DNA of 64,000 nt from JBFMEX01 sp040752215. Its GTDB lineage: Bacteria; Pseudomonadota; Alphaproteobacteria; Rhizobiales; Hyphomicrobiaceae. A model generated the notes under the pieces. The model made no database searches. It saw only the letters and a program-made list of their open reading frames with translations, and had not been told where the DNA came from. Made by a program: the position numbers and the translations under genes. The stretch lies in assembly GCA_040752215.1 (NCBI GenBank), contig JBFMEX010000067.1, forward strand, positions 1-64,000, given 5' to 3'. Shown here one piece after another: positions 8,385 through 16,944 of this stretch; position 1 is the stretch's first letter, and the number at the start of each line of letters is the position of its first letter.

Positions 8385-9175
8385 CAGGCGGCCGCGAGCT
8401 CCTTGCTCCGGTCGCCGGCTCGTTGCGTGGTCCGCTCGCGCACCAGCGCATGCCAATCGATGATCTCGAGCCGTCCATCGTGGTGCTCGACGACGCTGGT
8501 GCAGCTCTCGACCCAGTCGCCGGTGTTGACGTAATGGACGCCGTCGATCTCGCGCGAGGCGGCGTGATGGATGTGACCGCAGATGATTCCGTCGACGCCG
8601 CGGCGGCGGGCCTCGCCGGCGAGGTTGGCCTCGAACTCGCCGATGAAGTTCACCGCCGTCTTGACGCGCTGCTTCAGGTAGGCGGAAAGCGACCAGTAGC
8701 CGAGGCCGAGACGCTGGCGGACGAAGTTGAGCGGTGAGTTCGACCACAGCGCAAGCTCGTAGCCGCGGTCGCCGAGGAAGGCGAGCCAGCGCGCATAGCG
8801 CACGACCACGTCGAACTCGTCGCCGTGAATGACCAGGTAGCGCCGGCCATCGGCGGTCCGGTGCATCGCCTGGCGCACGATCTCGACGCCGCCGAAGTGC
8901 TGGCCGCAGTACTGGCGCAGGCTGTCGTCGTGATTACCGGGGATGAACAAGACGCGGGTGCCCTTGCGCACCTTGCGCAGCAGCTTCTGGATCACGTCGT
9001 TGTGGGACTGGGGCCAGATCGCGCCGCGGCGGATACGCCAGAAGTCGAAGATGTCACCTACGAGATAGATGGTCTCGGCGTCGTGATCCTTGAGGAAGTC
9101 GAGCAGCCGCTCCGCCTGCGAGGAGCGGGTGCCGAGATGGACGTCGGAGATGAACAGAGTGCGATAGGTCGCCAT
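8384..9175 (-). CDS. plcP: PlcP-type metallophosphoesterase (phospholipase C for lipid remodelling)
   Basis: 263 residues with the calcineurin-like metal set: FISDVHLG, VGDIFDFW, PGNHDD, HGDEFD and GHIHHA. The family is LpxH-like (COG2908), but lipid A synthesis usually has its own LpxH/LpxI. A translationally coupled glycosyltransferase downstream and a candidate Pho box upstream match the phosphate-starvation phospholipase PlcP of Sinorhizobium (SMc00171 family), which splits phosphatidylcholine or phosphatidylethanolamine to diacylglycerol. Ribosome site GGAG lies 8 nt before ATG. The alternative, a UDP-diacylglucosamine hydrolase, is less likely in this context. Confidence 0.82.
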   Translation of the reverse strand: MATYRTLFISDVHLGTRSSQAERLLDFLKDHDAETIYLVGDIFDFWRIRRGAIWPQSHNDVIQKLLRKVRKGTRVLFIPGNHDDSLRQYCGQHFGGVEIVRQAMHRTADGRRYLVIHGDEFDVVVRYARWLAFLGDRGYELALWSNSPLNFVRQRLGLGYWSLSAYLKQRVKTAVNFIGEFEANLAGEARRRGVDGIICGHIHHAASREIDGVHYVNTGDWVESCTSVVEHHDGRLEIIDWHALVRERTTQRAGDRSKELAAA

Positions 9176-9244
9176 GGGGCGCTCCGTTGCAGCGGGGGCG
9201 CCGACGCCCCCGGCTCGAGGTCGCGACCTACATTGTGGATTCTC

Positions 9245-9262
9245 GTTTCAGGAGTGTGACAG
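9245..9262 (-). promoter_or_regulatory. Candidate Pho box upstream of plcP
   Basis: On the minus strand the site reads CTGTCACACTCCTGAAAC: first half CTGTCAC is a perfect PhoB half-site, then a 4-bp spacer, then CTGAAAC with 5 of 7 matches to CTGTCAY. It sits 70 bp upstream of the plcP start in the right orientation. PhoB control of plcP is known in rhizobia; here it is inferred from the match. Confidence 0.6.
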
Positions 9263-9301
9263 CCCATCCTGATGGAGGACGAGCGCATCGCGCAGGCCCG
9301 A

Positions 9302-10153
9302 TCAGTACAGCCGCAACGGGAAGTACCGGGCGACGATCTCCTCCAGCCGGCCGCTCGAGCGCACCCGCCGTAGGGCGGCATTGAGTTGGGCGCGCAGCGC
9401 CTGGTCCTTCCTCGACACGGCGATGCCCATGCCGTCACCGAAAAAGCGCGGCTCGAGGAACGGCCCTCCGCGGAACTCGCAGCACTGGCTGGAAAGCGTG
9501 CCGTTGAGCCAGAAGCCGAGGCTGAGGCCATCGTCGAACAGCACGTCGGCCTGGGACGAGGCGAGCGCTTCGCGCGCCATCTCGGCGCTCGGGTAGGGGA
9601 GGATGCGGCCGTCGCGGAAGTAGACGCGCAGATAGGCCTCGTGGGCGGTTCCAGCCGGCACGGCGATGCGCTTGCCTTCGAGGCCCTCGGGCGTGATCTC
9701 CATTTCGGGCGCGCCGCGCCGCGTGGCGAAGCGGCCCGGCAGGTGGAAGTAGCGGTTGGTGAAGTCGACCTGATCCAGCACCTGCGGCGTGATCTCGTGG
9801 CCGGCGATCACCGCATCCGCCTCACCGCGCTTCAGCGCCAGGAGCAGCTCGTCCCACGGCCTGACCTTGACGTCGCAGGCGGCGTTGAGCTCGAGGCAGA
9901 GGGCGCGCGCGAGATCGACGTTAAGGCCGGTCAGGACGCCGTCCTCGTCGTAGAAGTTGAAGGGCGGGAACTCGGCCTCGGTGACGAAGCGCAGCACGAC
10001 GCGCTTCGGCAAGTCGGTGCCGACCGGGGCCGCCTCGCCGGCCGGAGCGGCCGGCGGCGTCGCTGCCTGTGCCAGCGCGCCGGTCGAGCCGATCGATACC
10101 AGCGCCAGCAAGGCGACCGGCGCGATGGCGAAAAGGGCGAGCGGCCGTCTCAT
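9302..10153 (-). CDS. Periplasmic solute-binding protein, SBP_bac_3 family
   Basis: 283 residues from ATG at 10153; a TTG 15 nt upstream is also possible. The signal peptide (LALFAIAPVALLALVSIG...ALA) lacks a lipobox, so the protein is likely free in the periplasm. Family features are LRFVTEAEFPPFNFYDEDGV, LTGLNVDLARALC, WDELLLALKRGEADAVI and GKRIAVPAGTAHEAYL. Polar amino-acid-type ligands are usual. No permease or ATPase is adjacent, so it is an orphan receptor or serves a distant ABC system. Four cysteines (LCLELNAAC and SQCCEF) may form disulphides. It is divergent from the membrane glycosyltransferase. Confidence 0.85.
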   Translation of the reverse strand: MRRPLALFAIAPVALLALVSIGSTGALAQAATPPAAPAGEAAPVGTDLPKRVVLRFVTEAEFPPFNFYDEDGVLTGLNVDLARALCLELNAACDVKVRPWDELLLALKRGEADAVIAGHEITPQVLDQVDFTNRYFHLPGRFATRRGAPEMEITPEGLEGKRIAVPAGTAHEAYLRVYFRDGRILPYPSAEMAREALASSQADVLFDDGLSLGFWLNGTLSSQCCEFRGGPFLEPRFFGDGMGIAVSRKDQALRAQLNAALRRVRSSGRLEEIVARYFPLRLY

Positions 10154-10227
10154 CAGATGTCGTTCCAACTATTGCGAAGCACGTGCTTGTACACCACAGT
10201 GTGTGGCAAAGTCATCGCCGGACGGCA

Positions 10228-11883
10228 ATGGGGGTCGCCGAGGGGGGACGCGTGGCGCAGGTGGAAATCGGGCCGCCGCGGGAAGCGGCCGGCGCGTGGT
10301 CGCGGCGATCGCGATCAGGCGGTGCGCGTCGCGCCAATCCGGCTCCGGCGGCAGCGGGCAGGTCGGCGCGTTTCGGGCCCGCACCGGCACTGCCCGATCC
10401 TGTCAGCGCGCAGGCGCTTCGAAGGCTCGAGCAGTCGGTCGGGGGCTTGCGCGATCACGCACCGGATATGTCGGCGAGTGTCACGCTGTGGCCCTGGCAG
10501 CGCCGGACGCTGTGGGGCGTGGCCGTGTCCTCAGTGGCCTTGCTCGTCGCGGATGCGGAGTGGGCGGCGACCGGTTTGCTGGCGGTGCTGACAGTGGCCT
10601 TTCTGATGCTGACGGGGCTCCGCCTCGCGGCGCTGACGGAGATCGCCACGGCGGACGATCGCGGGCAGGCGGCCGGAATCGAGGGCGACGACGAGCTGCC
10701 GCTCTACACGGTGTTGGTTCCACTCTATCGCGAGGCGGCGGCGGTGCCCGGCCTGATCGCCGCACTGGAGGCGATCGACTACCCGGCAGAGCGGCTCGAG
10801 ATCCTGATCATCGTCGAGCAGGGCGACGAGGATACCAGGCGGACGATCGGGCGCCATCTGCTCGCGCCGCACTTCCGCGTGCTGGTGGTTCCCGACGGTG
10901 TGCCGCGCACCAAGCCGCGCGCGCTGCAGTATGCGCTAGGATTGACGCGTGGGGAGCTGCTGGTCGTGTTCGATGCCGAGGACGAGCCGGAGCCGGACCA
11001 GCTCCGGCGGGTCGTGGCGACATTCGCCGAGGCGCGGGACGATACGGCCTGCGTGCAGGCGCGGCTCAACGTCGACAACTGGGACGAGACGTGGCTGACG
11101 CGGCAGTTCGCGGTCGAGTACACGGTGCTGTTCGACGCCATCCTGCCGGCGATCACGCGACTCGGCCTGCCGGTGCCGCTCGGTGGAACGTCCAATCACT
11201 TTCGCCGGAGTGCGCTCGTCGCTGCCGGCGGCTGGGATCCCTACAACGTGACCGAGGATGCCGACCTCGGCATGCGGCTGGCGCGGCGGCGCATGGGCGT
11301 CGCACTCTGCGCATCGACCACCTGGGAGGAGGCGCCGGCGACGCTCTCCGGCTGGCTCGGCCAGCGCACGCGCTGGCTCAAGGGCTGGATGCAGACCTAT
11401 CTGGTGCACATGCGCGCGCCGTCGCGGCTCGTGCGCGACCTCGGGGTGCGCCGTTTCCTCGGCTTCCAGGTGCTGATCGGCGGACCGGTCCTGTCGGCCC
11501 TGGTGCACCCTTGGGTCTATGTGCTGGCATTGCTCGGGATGGCGAGCAGTGGCGGCTCGTGGCCGCCAGCGGACGGGCTGGCGCAGGTGGTTTGGTGGGT
11601 CGGGCTTGCGAACCTAGTGCTCGGCTATGCGACGGCGATCGCGCTCGGCGCGGTCGCGGTGCGGCGTCGGGGCCGGGGGCGGCTGTCGCTCTCGGCGCTC
11701 GCCATGCCGATCTATTGGCTGGCGATCTCGCTGGCGGCCCATCGGGCGCTCTACGATCTGGTAATCCGGCCGCACCACTGGCGCAAGACGGAGCACCGGG
11801 CCCGGCACGAGGCGGCGCATGGGCACGTGCGCCAGTCCGCCATCGCGGGCCTCGTCCTCGGCCAGAATCGGGATGCGAGGTAA
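10228..11883 (+). CDS. Membrane GT2 glycosyltransferase, BcsA/XagB-like
   Basis: 551 residues if ATG 10228 is used; the start is uncertain since the frame is open further upstream. After a soluble N-terminal stretch (QALRRLEQSVGGLRDHAP) come two membrane helices, then the processive GT2 domain: YTVLVPLYREAAAVPGL, VVFDAEDEPEPDQ, TEDADLGMRL and QRTRWLKGW, the Q-x-x-R-W signature of polymerising enzymes. About four helices follow. Enzymes of this type make exopolysaccharide or surface beta-glucan from UDP-sugars. No bcsB, bcsZ or PilZ gene is adjacent, so the polymer is unknown. Confidence 0.85.
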   Translation: MGVAEGGRVAQVEIGPPREAAGAWSRRSRSGGARRANPAPAAAGRSARFGPAPALPDPVSAQALRRLEQSVGGLRDHAPDMSASVTLWPWQRRTLWGVAVSSVALLVADAEWAATGLLAVLTVAFLMLTGLRLAALTEIATADDRGQAAGIEGDDELPLYTVLVPLYREAAAVPGLIAALEAIDYPAERLEILIIVEQGDEDTRRTIGRHLLAPHFRVLVVPDGVPRTKPRALQYALGLTRGELLVVFDAEDEPEPDQLRRVVATFAEARDDTACVQARLNVDNWDETWLTRQFAVEYTVLFDAILPAITRLGLPVPLGGTSNHFRRSALVAAGGWDPYNVTEDADLGMRLARRRMGVALCASTTWEEAPATLSGWLGQRTRWLKGWMQTYLVHMRAPSRLVRDLGVRRFLGFQVLIGGPVLSALVHPWVYVLALLGMASSGGSWPPADGLAQVVWWVGLANLVLGYATAIALGAVAVRRRGRGRLSLSALAMPIYWLAISLAAHRALYDLVIRPHHWRKTEHRARHEAAHGHVRQSAIAGLVLGQNRDAR

Positions 11884-11955
11884 CCGCTCCTTAACTGTTG
11901 CACGGCATCCTCGGCATATGTCCGTGCGCGCTGCATCCGGCGGGCCGATTGGAGA

Positions 11956-12225
11956 ATGAAAATGCAGAGGGAATTGGAGGCGCTGCTCGCGGCGTTCGCG
12001 GCGGATCAGCAGCGCGAGGCGCGGCTGATCCAGGAGCTGGTCGGCATTCTGGGCCAGGTTGCGAGCGCCAGGCAGCGCATGATCGAGAGCCTCGCCATCG
12101 TCGTGGCCGAGGCGATGAACGGCCCGACCCAATTGGCCAACGCCACGTGCAGCGTGACCGCGGATCAGGTGAGCGAGGCGCTGGAGACGCTTCGCTCGCG
12201 AAGCAACGGCTTTAGAGCCCACTAG
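11956..12225 (+). CDS. Small helical hypothetical protein
   Basis: 89 residues. Ribosome site GGAG just upstream fits the second ATG (11962) slightly better than the first. The sequence is almost wholly helical (LEALLAAFAADQQREARLIQELVGILGQV, ending RSNGFRAH), suggesting a short coiled coil. It follows the glycosyltransferase by 72 bp and its end overlaps the convergent channel gene by 14 bp. No family recognised. Confidence 0.6.
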   Translation: MKMQRELEALLAAFAADQQREARLIQELVGILGQVASARQRMIESLAIVVAEAMNGPTQLANATCSVTADQVSEALETLRSRSNGFRAH

Positions 12226-13459
12226 ATGCATCGGCGACGCGGTGCGCATCTCGCTCGACGGAGCGAACTGATGCGACCTCGCGGATGCGCCTCGCGACGG
12301 TGGGGCTCTTGGTCTCGAGACGATGGAAATCGGCCCGGTGCAGCTTCAACAGGCGGCAGCGGGAGGTGGTCGTAAAGCTGCCGCGGTTGATGTCGTTCTC
12401 GAGCATGGCGACACAGCCGAACACGTCGCCGGTGCCGAACTCGCGGGTGCGGCCGTGATCACTCATGCGGACGCGGCCGGAGGCGACGAAATACATCGCA
12501 TCCCCGTGGCTGCCCTCCCCCAGCACCTCGACGTGTGGCGGTAGGTTGTGGGCGTGCAACAGCGGCATGATTTCGGCGACCTCGGTGGCCTCGAGCTCGG
12601 CGAGCAGGGGAATGCGCGACATCAGCGACCAGTTGACGACGAAGTCCCGGCGCCCGCTCTCCTGGGCGAAGCCGGTCGCAATGATCGCGACCGGTAGCGC
12701 GAGAATGCACAAGCCCGTCACCATGACGAGGCCGCCGAACAGGCGCCCGAGCGGTGTCACCGGCGCGACGTCGCCGTAGCCGACAGTGGTCAAGGTGGCC
12801 ATCGCCCACCAGGCGGAATCGGGTACGGTGCCGAACTTGTCGGGCTGCGCGCCGCCCTCGATGTAGTAGATGCCGGTCGATGCGAACAGCAGCGCGGCCA
12901 TCAGCAGAAGCCCCGCGCCCATCAGTGCGCGGCGCTCGTTGGCGAGCACGCGCAGCAGGGCATGCATCGCCGGCGAGTAGCGCGAGAGCTTGAGAAAGCG
13001 CAGCAAACGCAGCACGCGCAGCACGCGCAAGTCTACGTTGAGCAGCGCGCCGAGATAAAACGGCAGGATGGCGAGCAGGTCGATCACCATCTGCGGTCGC
13101 GCCGCTGCGGTGAGGCGGGCCTGCCACGGCGGCAGGCGGGACAGGAACGGCACCTCGACCGCAACCCAGAGCCGCGTCGCATACTCGATGGTGAACACGA
13201 TGACGGAGAACAGCTCGAAGGCGGAGAATGCGGTGCCGTAGCGGGCCTCGATCGCGGGCACCGTCTCGGCGATGAAGGCGGCGATGTTGAGCAGGATGAG
13301 GGCGACGATCGCGGTGTCGAACAGCGTGCTGGCGCGGTCCTCGCCGCGGCCGAGCTCGACGATCTCGTAGGTCCGGCGGCGCAACGCAGAGTGCCGGCCC
13401 GCCCGATCGCGGTCGCCATCGAAGGCGTGGCGCGAGTGGTCGCCCATGTGCTCTTGCAT
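12212..13459 (-). CDS. Voltage-gated-like K+ channel with cyclic-nucleotide-binding domain
   Basis: 415 residues from MQEHMGDHS; ATG at 13447 is an alternative start. Six membrane segments: S1 about 47-66, S4 with regularly spaced arginines at about 145-160 (RVLRVLRLLRFLKLSR), pore loop with selectivity filter TTVGYGD at about 224-230. After S6 (VMVTGLCILALPVAIIATGFA) comes a cyclic-nucleotide-binding domain (about 295-395) containing GDAMYFVASGRVRM and FGTGDVFGCVAMLEN. The architecture is that of MlotiK1-type channels, though with more S4 charges than MlotiK1. It is divergent from the DMT exporter. Confidence 0.92.
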   Translation of the reverse strand: MQEHMGDHSRHAFDGDRDRAGRHSALRRRTYEIVELGRGEDRASTLFDTAIVALILLNIAAFIAETVPAIEARYGTAFSAFELFSVIVFTIEYATRLWVAVEVPFLSRLPPWQARLTAAARPQMVIDLLAILPFYLGALLNVDLRVLRVLRLLRFLKLSRYSPAMHALLRVLANERRALMGAGLLLMAALLFASTGIYYIEGGAQPDKFGTVPDSAWWAMATLTTVGYGDVAPVTPLGRLFGGLVMVTGLCILALPVAIIATGFAQESGRRDFVVNWSLMSRIPLLAELEATEVAEIMPLLHAHNLPPHVEVLGEGSHGDAMYFVASGRVRMSDHGRTREFGTGDVFGCVAMLENDINRGSFTTTSRCRLLKLHRADFHRLETKSPTVARRIREVASVRSVERDAHRVADASSGL

Positions 13460-13648
13460 GCGGGCTCTATCCCTCGGCAACTTCGTGTTCGCCCCGGGCG
13501 AATAGTATCCGCTCGGTGCGGCCCTGTCTCGGGGCCGGATGGCCGCGGAGGCGCGGGTTGCTGGCAGGACCGTGCGCAGGGCTTTTCCGGCGCTCTCGGC
13601 CATGCCAAGGGTCAGGCTGTACGCAGTGGCGCGGCGCAGGGCGGTCGA

Positions 13649-14632
13649 ATGGCAAGGCAGGGCACGGGAGACGCCGACGCTGGCAAGACCGGCGCGCCGG
13701 CGAGCAAGTCGACAGCAGGTCGCGATCGGCCGCTCACCGGCATCCTGTGGGCGACGCTTTCCATGGCGCTGCTGGCTGGCATTGCCGCGCTCGGGCGCTA
13801 TCTGGCGCTCGCCGGCCTCGATCCGGCCGAGGTGTTCTTCTTCCGCAACCTGTTCAGCGTCGTCTGGATGTTGCCGCTGATGGCCTGGCGCGGGGTCGAT
13901 CTCGTTCAGACGAGCCAGATCCGGCTCTATGGCCTCCGGGTTGCGCTGAGCTTCGTGTCGATGTCGAGCTTCTTCCAGGCGATCGCGCTCATTCCGATCG
14001 GCGAGGTGACGGCGATCAGCTTCCTGTCGCCGTTGTTCGGCACGCTGGCGGTGGTCGTGATGCTCGGCGAGACGATTCGCGCGAGGCGCATGGTGGCACT
14101 TGCAGCGGGCTTCCTCGGCGCGATGATCATGCTGCGCCCGACGACGACCGGTATCGGCGCGGGCGAGGCGCTGGCGCTCGTATCGGCCGCCTGCGTCGGC
14201 GTCATCGGGCCACTGGTGAAGCAGCTCACGGTCAAGGACGATGCGGACCGGATCGTGTTCCTGACCTCGCTGCTCATGACGCCGCTCTCGCTCGTGCCGG
14301 CGCTCCTCGTGTGGACATGGCCACCGATCGAGCTGGTGCCGGTGCTTGCGGCGATGGCGCTGGCGGCGGTGCTCGGCCATATGACGCTGGTCAGGGCCTA
14401 CGCGGCGACGGAGGCGACGCTGGTGATGACGTTCAAGTTCTCGCGGCTGCCTTTCGCGGTGGGGCTCGGGCTGCTCATGTTCGGGGAGAACGTCGATCTT
14501 GCGACCTGGATCGGCGCGGCGATCATCTTCGTCGCCGCGGCCTATGTCGCGCACCGCGAGGCGGTGCTGGCGGCCGGCGCCGGCGTTGTTGCGGCGGGTC
14601 CGCCCGCGGACGACGGATTTCCGCGCCGTTGA
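13649..14632 (+). CDS. DMT-superfamily (EamA) transporter
   Basis: 327 residues from MARQGTGD. After a 28-residue hydrophilic leader there are ten predicted membrane helices in two EamA repeats, beginning GILWATLSMALLAGIAALGR and FFFRNLFSVVWMLPLMAWRG; the second repeat starts near GEALALVSAACVGVIGPLV. Typical EamA phrases are AISFLSPLFGTLAVV and LGHMTLVRAYAATEATLV. These proteins export amino acids or other metabolites. The frame extends upstream through the divergent channel gene, but that part is its antisense shadow. Confidence 0.88.
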   Translation: MARQGTGDADAGKTGAPASKSTAGRDRPLTGILWATLSMALLAGIAALGRYLALAGLDPAEVFFFRNLFSVVWMLPLMAWRGVDLVQTSQIRLYGLRVALSFVSMSSFFQAIALIPIGEVTAISFLSPLFGTLAVVVMLGETIRARRMVALAAGFLGAMIMLRPTTTGIGAGEALALVSAACVGVIGPLVKQLTVKDDADRIVFLTSLLMTPLSLVPALLVWTWPPIELVPVLAAMALAAVLGHMTLVRAYAATEATLVMTFKFSRLPFAVGLGLLMFGENVDLATWIGAAIIFVAAAYVAHREAVLAAGAGVVAAGPPADDGFPRR

Positions 14633-14633
14633 G

Positions 14634-14661
14634 AAAAAACTGCCGGCCCGAAGGCCGGCAG
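14634..14661 (-). terminator. Rho-independent terminator reading leftward
   Basis: A perfect 9-bp GC stem (CTGCCGGCC at 14640-14648, GGCCGGCAG at 14653-14661, loop CGAA) is followed on the minus strand by six Ts (14639-14634). The plus-strand side has only CTCTTACC, so it would be weak for the exporter gene. It therefore marks the end of a leftward transcript, either a long 3' end of the PanE-like gene (stop at 15195) or an unidentified short transcript. Confidence 0.8.
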
Positions 14662-15194
14662 CTCTTACCCCGCTTTGGTCCGTCCAGTTGCCTCCAGACC
14701 GGCTGCTGCCGGACTGTGGATGGCCGATCCGAAGAACCGGCCGTCTGGCTCTCTCGAAGTGTGCGAGCGCCGGAGCCCGTGCCCCCTCAGATCACCGCGA
14801 CCCGTCGCATCAGCGCCGCGGAGATTGATCCGATGCGATCGCCAATGCAAGGCAAGAGCACGGGATGTGCACCATTTTCCGATGCGGACCTTGGGGGGCG
14901 TACGCGAGCGTGTGGCGCCACCACAGAATGTCGCGAGCTGCCGTAGTTCGGCAGCGCGGATCGTCGTCGAGCCGCTCGGCCCCAGGTAGCGAAGAAGGCC
15001 TTCGAAAATGGTGCTTTCCGTCATGATCGAGATGTCGCCGCGCATGGCCGCGGCTGATCGATTGCGCGCCTCGGCGAGACCGCGACGAAAGTGTCCACAG
15101 TGATCTGGCGGAGCACAGGTTGCGGCGCGGTCACATGCAAGCGGCAATGTGGGTCGGCGCGCAAGTCAAGAGTTCACGACACGAAAAAGATAGC
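14662..15194 (-). other. 533 bp without a recognised gene; possible minus-strand small gene or RNA
   Basis: Between the leftward terminator and the PanE-like stop no family is recognisable. One minus-strand frame (up to 160 codons, 15147-14665, or from ATG 15042) stops 4 bp before the terminator hairpin, an arrangement typical of a real gene. Its sequence (e.g. STIFEGLLRYLGPSGSTTIR) becomes Arg/Ser/Thr-rich and low in protein character towards its end, matches nothing I know and has no clear ribosome site. A non-coding RNA or a long 3' UTR are equally possible. Confidence 0.4.
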
Positions 15195-16220
15195 TCAGCC
15201 GGCTGCGGCACGGGCCGCGGCTGCGGGCGCGACCTCGGGGAACGTCGGATAGACGCCGGCGACGCGGCCCATCTGCTTGGTCAGCGCCAGCACGACATCG
15301 ATGGTCGGCGTCGGCACGTCGACGAGGCGACCCATCTCCTGCACCACCGACAGCAGTGCGTCGAGCTCGATCGGCCGCTTCCTCTCCAGATCCTGCAACA
15401 TGGAGGTGCGATGGGCGCCGACGGAGGCGGCGCCGTCGATGCGCCGCTCGATGTCGACGCGGAAGTCGGCGCCGATCTTGCGTGCGAGCGTCTCCGCTTC
15501 CTCCATCATCTTGCGCGCGACCATGCGCGTGCCGGGATCGGTGGCGACGATGTCGAGGGTGGCGTGGGTGAGGGCCGAGATCGGATTGAAGCACAGGTTG
15601 CCCCACAGCTTCAGCCAGATGTCGTTGCGGATCTCGTCATAGATCTTGCACTTGAGGCCGGCGGCCTCGAACGCCCCGGCGAGCGCCTTGACACGCGGCG
15701 TCTCCTTGCGGCTCGGTTCACCGATATTGTAGCGGTCGCCGTAGGTGTGCTTGATGACGCCCGGGGAGACGATCTCGGCCGCCGGGTAGACGGTGCAGCC
15801 GATCGCGCGTTCCGGCCCAATGGCCTTCCACTGGCGGGCACCGGGATCGACGCTCTCAAGCTTCAGATCCTCGTAGGGTCCCTCGAGGCCGTGGAAGTAC
15901 CACCACGGAATGCCATTCTGGGCGGTGACGACGGCGGTATTCGGCCCGAGTAGTGGCTTCATGTGCTCGGCGTTCTCCCACGCCTGGTGGGATTTCAACG
16001 TGACGAGCACGTAGTCCTGGTGGCCGAGATCGGCGGCGCGGTCGCTCGCCTGCATGCGGGCGACCTTTTCCTCGCCGCCGGTGATGAGCTTCAAGCCGTT
16101 GGCCTTGATCGCCTCGAGATGGGCGCCGCGTGCGATCAACGAGACGTCGACGCCGGCGAGCTTCATCAGAACGCCGACGTGCGCGCCGATGGCGCCGGCA
16201 CCGTAGATGCAGACTTTCAT
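15195..16220 (-). CDS. PanE/ApbA-family ketoacid reductase (possible oxalyl-CoA reductase-type paralogue)
   Basis: 341 residues. The Rossmann motif MKVCIYGAGAIGAHVG opens the protein. Family residues are the catalytic Lys in VTLKSHQAW, Asn in NGIPWWYFHG, LWGNLCFNPISALTHAT and the C-terminal Glu/Asp in ERKRPIELDALL. The family includes ketopantoate reductase; the NGIPWWYF subgroup is one of the extra paralogues seen in methylotrophs and rhizobia, and in Methylobacterium a PanE2 paralogue reduces oxalyl-CoA to glyoxylate. No panB or panC is near. The promoter carries a GntR-type palindrome like those at 26 kb, linking it to the formyl-CoA cluster. Family sure, substrate inferred. Confidence 0.85.
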   Translation of the reverse strand: MKVCIYGAGAIGAHVGVLMKLAGVDVSLIARGAHLEAIKANGLKLITGGEEKVARMQASDRAADLGHQDYVLVTLKSHQAWENAEHMKPLLGPNTAVVTAQNGIPWWYFHGLEGPYEDLKLESVDPGARQWKAIGPERAIGCTVYPAAEIVSPGVIKHTYGDRYNIGEPSRKETPRVKALAGAFEAAGLKCKIYDEIRNDIWLKLWGNLCFNPISALTHATLDIVATDPGTRMVARKMMEEAETLARKIGADFRVDIERRIDGAASVGAHRTSMLQDLERKRPIELDALLSVVQEMGRLVDVPTPTIDVVLALTKQMGRVAGVYPTFPEVAPAAAARAAAG

Positions 16221-16246
16221 GACCGAGGCTCCTCCCGGGGGCGGCT

Positions 16247-16258
16247 CTGGTATACCAG
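16247..16258. promoter_or_regulatory. Candidate GntR/FCD operator before the PanE-like gene
   Basis: Perfect 12-bp palindrome CTGGTATACCAG, 27 bp upstream of the PanE-like ATG. It shares the TGGTATACCA core with the operator at 26019-26035 in the divergent gntR promoter. Its position, between start codon and likely promoter, suits repression. Confidence 0.55.
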
Positions 16259-16395
16259 GCCTGTGGCCCTTAGAAGCGGGAAATCCGGCCCGTCGTCAAG
16301 GGCATCGTGTCCGGTTGCGCGCCGATGCTGCCGCCACTAGCTAAAGGCGAGGGCCGCCCGGCCCACCTGGATGCGAAAACGCGGAGGCCGCGACG

Positions 16396-16944
16396 ATGGC
16401 CGAGACCACACCGATCTGCGATTTCGGCTGGACGGCGCCGGCCTTCACCTTGCCCGCAACCGACGGGCGCACCTATGCGCTCGCGGATATCGCCGGGCCG
16501 AAGGGCACGCTGGTCATGTTCATCTGCAACCATTGCCCTTACGTGCAGGCGATCTTGGATCGCATCGTGCGCGACGCGCGGGCACTCCAGGCGCTCGGCA
16601 TCGGTGTCGCGGCGATCTCCTCCAACGATGCCGCGACCTATCCCGAGGACAGCTTCGACAACATGCGCCGCGTCGCCGAGCGCGAGGGGCTGCCGTTCCC
16701 CTATCTCTACGACGAGAGCCAGGCGATCGCGCGGGCATATGGGGCGGTGTGCACGCCGGAGTTCTTCGGCTTCGACGCCAATCTGGGGCTGCAATATCGG
16801 GGCCGGCTGGACGAGAGCCGCCGCGAGCCGGGCCCGAAGAACGCGCGGCGCGAGCTCTACGAGGCGATGCGGCAGGTCGCGGAGACGGGCAAGGGCCCGC
16901 GCGAGCAGGTCCCGTCGATGGGCTGCTCGATCAAGTGGAAATAG
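16396..16944 (+). CDS. Thioredoxin-fold / AhpC-TSA-like redox protein
   Basis: 182 residues, cytoplasmic (no signal). It has a thioredoxin fold with LVMFICNHCPYVQAILDR carrying C-N-H-C near residues 43-46, then the peroxiredoxin-like AAISSNDAATYPEDSFDNM and FFGFDANLGLQYRGRLDESR. The conserved tail PSMGCSIKWK supplies a third cysteine, characteristic of this subgroup. It may act as a thiol peroxidase or redox partner; the exact activity is untested. Its end overlaps the convergent aceK end by 14 bp. Confidence 0.82.
   Translation: MAETTPICDFGWTAPAFTLPATDGRTYALADIAGPKGTLVMFICNHCPYVQAILDRIVRDARALQALGIGVAAISSNDAATYPEDSFDNMRRVAEREGLPFPYLYDESQAIARAYGAVCTPEFFGFDANLGLQYRGRLDESRREPGPKNARRELYEAMRQVAETGKGPREQVPSMGCSIKWK

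Noticed and set aside
8384..9175. LpxH for lipid A synthesis
   Set aside because: Coupled glycosyltransferase and upstream Pho-type box favour PlcP; no lpx genes nearby.
12962..13648. Upstream half of the long frame ending in the DMT exporter
   Set aside because: Antisense to the potassium channel gene; the exporter proper begins at 13649.
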